Source: an uncultured Clostridia bacterium (GTDB lineage Bacteria; Bacillota; Clostridia; Lachnospirales; Lachnospiraceae). Taken from it: a stretch of 10,790 nt of DNA. How positions within the stretch are numbered: position 1 is the first letter of the stretch; the number at the start of each line of letters is the position of its first letter. The stretch spans positions 1 to 10,790 of the forward strand of contig CAMONF010000070.1 of assembly GCA_946620335.1 (NCBI GenBank). Reading direction: 5' to 3'. Below are positions 5,894-10,790 of the stretch, in pieces. The position numbers and the translations under genes were made by a program. The notes below the pieces were generated by a model, which was not told the origin of the DNA, did no database searches, and saw nothing but the letters and a program-made list of their open reading frames with translations.

Positions 5894-5929
5894 TCCCCTG
5901 TGTCTTTGGATGCAGGGGATTTTTTCTTT
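5894..5929 (+). terminator. Attenuator terminator of rplJ-rplL
   Basis: TCCCCTGTGTC (5894-5904) pairs with GATGCAGGGGA (5909-5919), 11 bp with two G-U around TTTG, followed by six T, a C and three T. It lies between the L10 leader and rplJ. The competing antiterminator is visible: leader strand CCGAAGACA (5814-5822) pairs with TGTCTTTGG (5901-5909), 9 bp with one G-U. When L10(L12)4 holds the leader fold, the terminator should win. Confidence 0.85.
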
Positions 5930-5956
5930 GCGAAGGCTAACCCCGCGAAGGATTTA

Positions 5957-6014
5957 TTTCTCCTTATCAATGTTCTGGCACTGATGCAGGCATAAAATTC
6001 GAAGAAGGAGGAAA
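5957..6014 (+). promoter_or_regulatory. Possible SD-sequestering pairing before rplJ
   Basis: UUUCUCCUU (5957-5965) is complementary to the rplJ Shine-Dalgarno AAGGAGgAAA (6005-6014), 9 bp with one bulged G. The same CUCCUU can instead pair locally with AAGGA (5948-5952), which would leave the Shine-Dalgarno free. This could be a second, translational control. Only complementarity supports it. Confidence 0.35.
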
Positions 6015-6022
6015 ATGAGTTC

Positions 6023-6529
6023 ATGGCTAAGGTAGAACTGAAACAGCCGATCGTCGACGAAATCAGCGCCAATTTAAAAGACGCCAAGTCGGCCGTTCTG
6101 GTACAGTATCTCGGACTTACCGTCGAACAGGACACAGCTATGCGCAAGGAGCTGCGTGAAGCTGGCGTTATCTACAAGGTTTACAAGAACACCCTGATGA
6201 AGCGCGCGTTCGAAGGCACACCCTACGAGGCACTGGACAAGCATCTGGAAGGCGGCAACGCGCTTGCCATCTCCACCCAGGATGCTGTCACACCGGCACG
6301 TATTCTGGCTAAGTACGTCAAGCAGTACAAGAAATTTGACTTCGCTGGCGGTGTCGTGGAAGGCACATACTATGACGGCGAGCAGATGGCTCAGGTTGCC
6401 AACATCCCGTCCAGAGAGATCCTTCTCTCCAGACTGTTCGGCAGCATGATCTCCCCGGTCGGCAGCTTCGCCCGCGTGATCAAGCAGATCGCCGGCGGCG
6501 ACGAAGCCGAGGCTCCGGCAGCAGAATAA
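6023..6529 (+). CDS. rplJ: 50S ribosomal protein L10
   Basis: A 168-residue base of the ribosomal stalk. Its N-terminal domain binds 23S rRNA and L11, and its C-terminal helix carries the L7/L12 dimers. It begins MAKVELKQPIVDEISANLKD and includes the family elements VLVQYLGLTVEQ and YKVYKNTLMKRA. An alanine/glutamate-rich tail ends at AEAPAAE. AAGGAGG (6005-6011) lies 11 bases from this ATG. Another ATG at 6015 is only three bases from it and is out of frame, so 6023 is the start. Expression is probably held in balance with ribosome assembly through the upstream L10 leader. Confidence 0.97.
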   Translation: MAKVELKQPIVDEISANLKDAKSAVLVQYLGLTVEQDTAMRKELREAGVIYKVYKNTLMKRAFEGTPYEALDKHLEGGNALAISTQDAVTPARILAKYVKQYKKFDFAGGVVEGTYYDGEQMAQVANIPSREILLSRLFGSMISPVGSFARVIKQIAGGDEAEAPAAE

Positions 6530-6561
6530 GTAGAAGCGTTTGCATCTATCGATTCTGCCAG

Positions 6562-6580
6562 GTTTACATGTACGGTAAAC
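6562..6580 (+). promoter_or_regulatory. Small hairpin between rplJ and rplL
   Basis: GTTTAC (6562-6567) pairs with GTAAAC (6575-6580) around seven bases. Flanking GCATC (6542-6546) and GATGC (6588-6592) could close a longer arm. It has no T-run. Such spacer structure could help set the higher output of L7/L12 relative to L10, which is a guess. Confidence 0.3.
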
Positions 6581-6638
6581 ATCATGAGATGCCGGCATAA
6601 GGCTCGGCGAGAAAAAATATTTAATGGAGGAAATAAAA

Positions 6639-7016
6639 ATGGCTAAGTTAACCACTGAGGAATTTATCGCAGCGATCAAAGAGCTGACCATTATGGAACT
6701 GAATGACCTTGTCAAGGCTTGCGAGGCAGAGTTTGGTGTTTCTGCTTCCGCTGGTGTTGTTGTTGCTGCCGGCCCGGCCGCCGATGCTCCCCAGGAAGAG
6801 GAGAAGACCGAGTTTGACGTCGAGCTCACCGAGATCGGCGCTTCCAAGGTTAAGGTCATCAAGGTTGTCCGTGAGGCTACCGGCCTCGGCCTGAAGGATG
6901 CCAAGGACCTTGTCGATGCCGCTCCGAAGGTTGTCAAGGAACAGCTCAGCAAGGAAGAGGCTGAGGCTCTCAAGGCTAAGCTTGAGGAAGCCGGCGCCAA
7001 GGTTACCCTTAAGTAA
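6639..7016 (+). CDS. rplL: 50S ribosomal protein L7/L12
   Basis: A 125-residue acidic stalk protein, present in several copies per ribosome, that recruits translational GTPases. The N-terminal dimerisation domain (about 1-33) begins MAKLTTEEFIAAIKELT. A flexible Ala/Gly/Val hinge follows at about 36-55, then the C-terminal factor-binding domain (about 58-125), which has KVKVIKVVREATGLGLKDAK and ends KVTLK. An upstream ATG at 6624 overlaps the Shine-Dalgarno TGGAGGAAA (6625-6633), so 6639 is the start. It is followed 27 bases later by a strong terminator. Confidence 0.97.
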   Translation: MAKLTTEEFIAAIKELTIMELNDLVKACEAEFGVSASAGVVVAAGPAADAPQEEEKTEFDVELTEIGASKVKVIKVVREATGLGLKDAKDLVDAAPKVVKEQLSKEEAEALKAKLEEAGAKVTLK

Positions 7017-7043
7017 TCTTTTCCGGATATCATTGACAAAAGA

Positions 7044-7074
7044 CTGCGCGGCCGTAAGGCTGCGCAGATTTTTT
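7044..7074 (+). terminator. Intrinsic terminator after rplL
   Basis: CTGCGC (7044-7049) pairs with GCGCAG (7062-7067), a G-T joins 7050 and 7061, and GCC (7051-7053) pairs with GGC (7058-7060) around GTAA. The 10-bp stem is followed by six T (7069-7074). It should separate rplJL transcripts from rpoB, unless some transcripts read through. Confidence 0.88.
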
Positions 7075-7075
7075 C

Positions 7076-7113
7076 GGAAAATTTCCTCCCTGCCGTCAAA
7101 AGGAGGTTTTTCC
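7076..7113 (+). terminator. Possible second, weaker terminator
   Basis: CCTCC (7085-7089) pairs with GGAGG (7102-7106), followed by five T (7107-7111). An outer pairing GGAAAA (7076-7081) with TTTTCC (7108-7113) would compete for the T-run. It may back up the stronger terminator just before it. The stem is short, so confidence is modest. Confidence 0.4.
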
Positions 7114-7143
7114 TGGGCCGGCATGGCAGGTGATTTTATTTCT

Positions 7144-7176
7144 CGAGCCGAAGGAGCGAAGGACGCTCGAAGCGGC
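7144..7176. repeat. Nested inverted repeat in the rplL-rpoB spacer
   Basis: GAGCG (7154-7158) pairs with CGCTC (7164-7168), and outside it GCCG (7147-7150) pairs with CGGC (7173-7176). An alternative fold pairs CGAGC (7144-7148) with GCTCG (7165-7169). CGAAG occurs three times within (7149, 7157, 7168). It lies upstream of the rpoB promoter, so it could be a DNA site or part of a read-through transcript. The function is unknown. Confidence 0.4.
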
Positions 7177-7212
7177 ATGGCAAAAAAATCTTTGAATTTC
7201 AGAAAAAAGTGT

Positions 7213-7241
7213 TTGACATCTTGCTTTCAGTGTGGTAGTCT
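7213..7241 (+). promoter_or_regulatory. Putative sigma-A promoter of rpoB
   Basis: Perfect -35 TTGACA (7213-7218), 17-base spacer, weak -10 TAGTCT (7236-7241) helped by an extended TGG at 7233-7235. A very A/T-rich stretch (7181-7212) lies upstream, as in an UP element. The start would be near 7248, leaving a leader of about 94 bases. It has the same layout as the rplJ promoter. Confidence 0.65.
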
Positions 7242-7250
7242 ATACGATGC

Positions 7251-7309
7251 ACTATTGTGGCAGGGTGTCTTTTTGTGCCCAAAAATAAGGAAGAACCCCT
7301 TCCCACAGT
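7251..7309 (+). promoter_or_regulatory. 5'-terminal stem in the rpoB leader
   Basis: ACU (7251-7253) pairs with AGU (7307-7309), GUGG (7257-7260) with CCAC (7303-7306), and GGGU (7263-7266) with ACCC (7295-7298), joined by small internal loops around a 28-base loop. It would form at the very 5' end of the predicted rpoB transcript. The function is unknown. Confidence 0.4.
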
Positions 7310-7341
7310 AAATATATAGAAATAACGGGGTATTACGTCGA

Positions 7342-10300
7342 ATGGAGAAAAACAGAATTCGTCCGATTAAGTCTGGCCGATCGCTGCGAATGAGTTACCA
7401 GCGGCGAAATGAAGTCCTGGAGATGCCGAACCTCATCGAGGTTCAGAAGTCCTCCTACGACTGGTTCGTTAGCCATGGACTCAGGGAAATCTTTGATGAC
7501 ATCTCGCCCATCGAGGATTTCAGCGATAAGCTCAGCCTTGAATTCGTTGACTACCGGCTCTGCAGGGACGAAGTGAAGTATCCGATAGAAGAGTGCAAGG
7601 AGCGTGACGCCAACTATGCCGCACCGCTCAAGGTCACTGTCCGCCTCCTCAACAAGGAGAACGGCGAGATCAAGGAGCACGAAATCTTCATGGGCGACCT
7701 GCCGCTCATGACAGAGACGGGTACCTTTATCATCAACGGTGCGGAGCGCGTTATCGTCAGCCAGCTTGTCCGTTCTCCGGGCATCTACTATGGCATTGCC
7801 CACGACAAGATCGGCAAGAAGCTCTATTCCTGCACTGTCATTCCCAACCGCGGCGCCTGGCTGGAGTATGAGACGGATTCCAATGACGTCTTCTACGTCC
7901 GCGTCGACCGCACCAGAAAGGTGCCGGTCACACATCTGATCCGTGCGCTGGGTGTGGGCACCAACCAGGAAATCATCGACCTCTTTGGCGACGAGCCCAA
8001 GATCGAGGCTTCCTTCACCAAGGACACGGCCGTCAATTACCAGGAAGGCCTTCTTGAACTCTACAAGAAGATCCGTCCGGGCGAGCCGCTGGCCGTCGAC
8101 TCCGCCGAGAGCCTGATCCACGGCATGTTCTTTGATTCCAGGCGTTATGACCTGGCCAAGGTCGGCCGCTACAAATTTAATAAGAAGCTTCTCTTCCGCA
8201 ACCGCATCGCTGGGCATGTGCTGGCGGAGGATGTCGTCGACGAAAGGACTGGGGAGATCCTTTTCGAAGCCGGCAAGAGGCTGAGCCGCGAGGACGCGGA
8301 CGCGATCCAGTATGTGGGCGTGCCCTATGTCTTCATTTCCGTGGATGGTGTGGACCGGAAGATCAAGGTCCTCTCCTCCCTGATGGTGGATATCGACAAC
8401 TTTGTCGAGCTGACCGCCGAGGAGAAGAAGCACATCGGCATCACGGAGCTTGTCTATTACCCGGTCCTCAGGGAGATCCTGGACAGCTGCGGTGAAAATG
8501 ACGACATTAAGCTCCTGCTGCGCCGCCGCATCCACGAGCTGATTCCCAAGCACATCACGAAGGAGGACATTTTCGCCTCCATCAACTACAATATGCACCT
8601 TGAGTACGGCATCGGTAACGACGATGACATCGATCATCTGGGCAACCGCCGTATCCGTGCCGTCGGTGAGCTGCTGCAGAACCAGTACCGTATCGGTCTC
8701 TCCAGACTGGAGAGAGTCGTCCGCGAGCGCATGACGACCCAGGATACGGACAGCGTTTCCCCGCAGTCCCTCATCAACATCAAGCCGGTCACGGCCGCCG
8801 TCAAGGAGTTCTTCGGGTCCTCCCAGCTGTCCCAGTTCATGGACCAGAACAACCCCCTGTCCGAGCTGACCCACAAGAGACGTCTGTCTGCCCTTGGTCC
8901 GGGCGGTCTGTCCCGTGACCGTGCAGGCTTCGAAGTCCGAGACGTTCACTACTCCCACTACGGCCGTATGTGCCCGATCGAGACGCCTGAAGGTCCCAAC
9001 ATCGGTCTGATCAACTCCCTGGCCTGCTACGCCAGGATCAACGAGTACGGCTTTGTCGAGGCGCCCTACAGACGGATCGACAAGTCCGATCCCAAGAATC
9101 CCCGCGTCACCAACGACGTGGATTACATGACCGCGGACGAAGAGGACAATTACCATGTCGCGCAGGCTAACGAGCCGCTGGACGAGGAAGGTCACTTCCT
9201 TCATACCAACGTCTCCGGCCGTTACAGGGAAGCGACTCAGGAATATGACCGCTCCCTCTACGACTACATGGACGTTTCTCCGAAGATGGTCTTCTCCGTG
9301 GCGACCTCCCTTGTCCCCTTCCTGCAGAACGACGACGCCAACCGCGCCCTCATGGGCTCCAACATGCAGCGTCAGGCCGTGCCGCTTCTGACCACAGAAG
9401 CCCCGGTCGTTGGCACCGGTATGGAGGAGAAGGCTGCCGTCGACTCCGGTCTCTGCGTCCTGGCCAAGAAGTCCGGCACCATCACCTTCGTCAGCTCCAC
9501 CGATATCGGAATGACCTATGACGATGGCACTACGGAAAATTACCACCTGATCAAGTTCTCCCGCTCCAACCAGAGCAACTGCTACAACCAGAAGCCCATC
9601 GTCTCCAAGGGCGATTACGTGGAAGCCGGACAGGTCATCGCTGACGGCCCGTCCACCAGCAAGGGCGAGCTGGCCCTGGGCAAGAACCCGCTGATCGGCT
9701 TCATGACCTGGGAAGGCTACAACTACGAGGACGCTGTCCTCCTTTCCGAGAGACTGGTCATGGACGACGTCTACACGTCTGTCCACATCGAAGAGTATGA
9801 AGCCGAGTCCCGCGACACCAAGCTGGGACCCGAAGAGATTACCAGAGACGTGCCGGGCGTCGGCGACGAAGCTCTGAAGGACCTTGACGAGCGCGGCATC
9901 ATCCGCATCGGTGCTGAGGTCCGTGCCGGCGATATCCTGGTCGGCAAGGTCACACCCAAGGGCGAGACTGAGCTCACGGCTGAGGAGCGCCTGCTCCGCG
10001 CGATCTTCGGCGAGAAGGAGCGCGAGGTCAGAGACACCTCCCTTAAGGTGCCGCACGGTGAGTACGGTATCGTTGTGGATGCCAAGGTCTTCACCCGCCC
10101 CGAGGGCGATGAGCTGCCTCCGGGCGTCAACCAGAGTGTTCGCATTTACATCGCTCAGAAGAGAAAAATCTCCGTCGGCGATAAGATGGCCGGCCGTCAC
10201 GGCAACAAGGGTGTTGTCTCCCGCGTCCTGCCTGTGGAGGATATGCCCTTCCTGCCCAACGGACGTCCGCTGGACATCGTGCTGAACCCCCTGGGCGTTC

Positions 10301-10790
10301 CGTCCCGTATGAATATCGGACAGGTCCTGGAGATCCATCTGTCCCTGGCCGCCAAGGCCCTGGGCTTCAACATCTCCACACCGGTCTTCGACGGCGCCAA
10401 CGAGAAGGATATCCAGGATACCCTCGAGATGGCCAACGATTATGTCAACTCCAGCTGGGAGGACTTCCAGGCCAAGTACGCGGACACCGTGAGCCCCGAG
10501 GTCATGCAGTATCTCGGCGATCATCTGGAGCACCGCGAGCTCTGGAAGGGCGTGCCGATCTCCAGAGACGGCAAGGTCCAGCTCCGCGACGGCCGTACCG
10601 GTGAGTATTTCGACTCCAAGGTCACCATCGGCCACATGCATTACTTAAAGCTTCACCACCTGGTCGACGACAAGATCCACGCACGTTCGACAGGTCCATA
10701 CTCCCTGGTCACGCAGCAGCCTCTGGGCGGCAAGGCCCAGTTCGGCGGCCAGCGTTTCGGTGAGATGGAAGTCTGGGCCCTTGAGGCCTA
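7342..10790 (+). CDS. rpoB: DNA-directed RNA polymerase subunit beta (3' end missing)
   Basis: The first 1149 residues of the beta subunit, open to the window edge. It starts MEKNRIRPIKSGRSLRMSYQ and shows the conserved blocks in order, including GNRRIRAVGELLQNQ. The rifampicin region at residues 492-521 matches the wild-type pattern: Q498, D501, H511 and S516 equal E. coli Q513, D516, H526 and S531, so no classical resistance change is present. IETPEGPNIGLINSLA and, near residue 950, SVGDKMAGRHGNKGVVS follow. The visible sequence ends in FGGQRFGEMEVWALEA, so roughly the last hundred residues are missing. No strong Shine-Dalgarno precedes the ATG, only CGGGG (7326-7330). rpoC is expected next. 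Confidence 0.97.
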   Translation, partial: MEKNRIRPIKSGRSLRMSYQRRNEVLEMPNLIEVQKSSYDWFVSHGLREIFDDISPIEDFSDKLSLEFVDYRLCRDEVKYPIEECKERDANYAAPLKVTVRLLNKENGEIKEHEIFMGDLPLMTETGTFIINGAERVIVSQLVRSPGIYYGIAHDKIGKKLYSCTVIPNRGAWLEYETDSNDVFYVRVDRTRKVPVTHLIRALGVGTNQEIIDLFGDEPKIEASFTKDTAVNYQEGLLELYKKIRPGEPLAVDSAESLIHGMFFDSRRYDLAKVGRYKFNKKLLFRNRIAGHVLAEDVVDERTGEILFEAGKRLSREDADAIQYVGVPYVFISVDGVDRKIKVLSSLMVDIDNFVELTAEEKKHIGITELVYYPVLREILDSCGENDDIKLLLRRRIHELIPKHITKEDIFASINYNMHLEYGIGNDDDIDHLGNRRIRAVGELLQNQYRIGLSRLERVVRERMTTQDTDSVSPQSLINIKPVTAAVKEFFGSSQLSQFMDQNNPLSELTHKRRLSALGPGGLSRDRAGFEVRDVHYSHYGRMCPIETPEGPNIGLINSLACYARINEYGFVEAPYRRIDKSDPKNPRVTNDVDYMTADEEDNYHVAQANEPLDEEGHFLHTNVSGRYREATQEYDRSLYDYMDVSPKMVFSVATSLVPFLQNDDANRALMGSNMQRQAVPLLTTEAPVVGTGMEEKAAVDSGLCVLAKKSGTITFVSSTDIGMTYDDGTTENYHLIKFSRSNQSNCYNQKPIVSKGDYVEAGQVIADGPSTSKGELALGKNPLIGFMTWEGYNYEDAVLLSERLVMDDVYTSVHIEEYEAESRDTKLGPEEITRDVPGVGDEALKDLDERGIIRIGAEVRAGDILVGKVTPKGETELTAEERLLRAIFGEKEREVRDTSLKVPHGEYGIVVDAKVFTRPEGDELPPGVNQSVRIYIAQKRKISVGDKMAGRHGNKGVVSRVLPVEDMPFLPNGRPLDIVLNPLGVPSRMNIGQVLEIHLSLAAKALGFNISTPVFDGANEKDIQDTLEMANDYVNSSWEDFQAKYADTVSPEVMQYLGDHLEHRELWKGVPISRDGKVQLRDGRTGEYFDSKVTIGHMHYLKLHHLVDDKIHARSTGPYSLVTQQPLGGKAQFGGQRFGEMEVWALEA

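Noticed and set aside
8809..8920. Rifampicin-resistance change in rpoB
   Set aside because: Residues matching E. coli Q513, D516, H526 and S531 are all wild type.
7333..10641. Very long open frame of 1102 codons on the minus strand opposite rpoB
   Set aside because: rpoB on the plus strand is unmistakable. The antisense frame is open because the GC-rich codon use avoids TTA, CTA and TCA in phase. It has no recognisable protein and no promoter or ribosome binding site that I can see.
1..10790. CRISPR arrays, tRNA or rRNA genes, insertion sequences, phage or defence genes
   Set aside because: No regularly spaced repeats, tRNA cloverleaf, transposase or terminal inverted repeats were seen. The gene order is ordinary chromosomal.

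Overview
The window looks like chromosomal DNA of a fairly GC-rich Clostridia member, most likely Lachnospiraceae. That assignment is an inference. It rests on the order rpmG-secE-nusG-rplK-rplA-rplJ-rplL-rpoB, strong AGGAGG ribosome binding sites, a two-CXXC L33, and a pilus-like block whose last gene couples a DUF6382-type N-terminus to an FHA domain.

Bases 1-3263 are the 3' end of what appears to be a Tad/Flp-type pilus operon: a small A24 prepilin peptidase, a TadE-like prepilin with an ASFTVE processing site, and a large membrane-anchored DUF6382-FHA protein. It closes with a GC-rich intrinsic terminator at 3228-3263. A 40-bp degenerate duplication lies at the end of the peptidase gene, and an 11-residue (33-bp) tandem repeat lies in the linker of the FHA protein.

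Bases 3273-7074 are the translation and transcription cluster. A promoter at 3273-3301 and a structured leader precede rpmG (GTG start), secE and nusG. rplK and rplA each carry, directly upstream of the Shine-Dalgarno, a hairpin of the same shape (GUGG, AA, variable stem, asymmetric loop, CCAC). These resemble the L1-binding stalk of 23S rRNA and are probable L1 autoregulation sites. rplJ-rplL has its own near-consensus promoter (TTGACA-17-TATTAT with TGG). The transcript would begin at a ribosomal L10 leader, followed by a terminator and a visible 9-bp antiterminator pairing, so it is a textbook attenuator. The rplJ Shine-Dalgarno can also pair with an upstream anti-SD. rplL is followed by a strong terminator.

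Bases 7075-10790 hold a further hairpin-rich spacer, a separate promoter and 5'-terminal stem for rpoB, and rpoB itself, cut by the window end. I see no wholly new system. The genes are housekeeping genes plus a pilus tail. What merits attention is the dense set of RNA control elements, which divides the cluster into three separately promoted units (rpmG-secE-nusG-rplK-rplA, rplJ-rplL, rpoB...).
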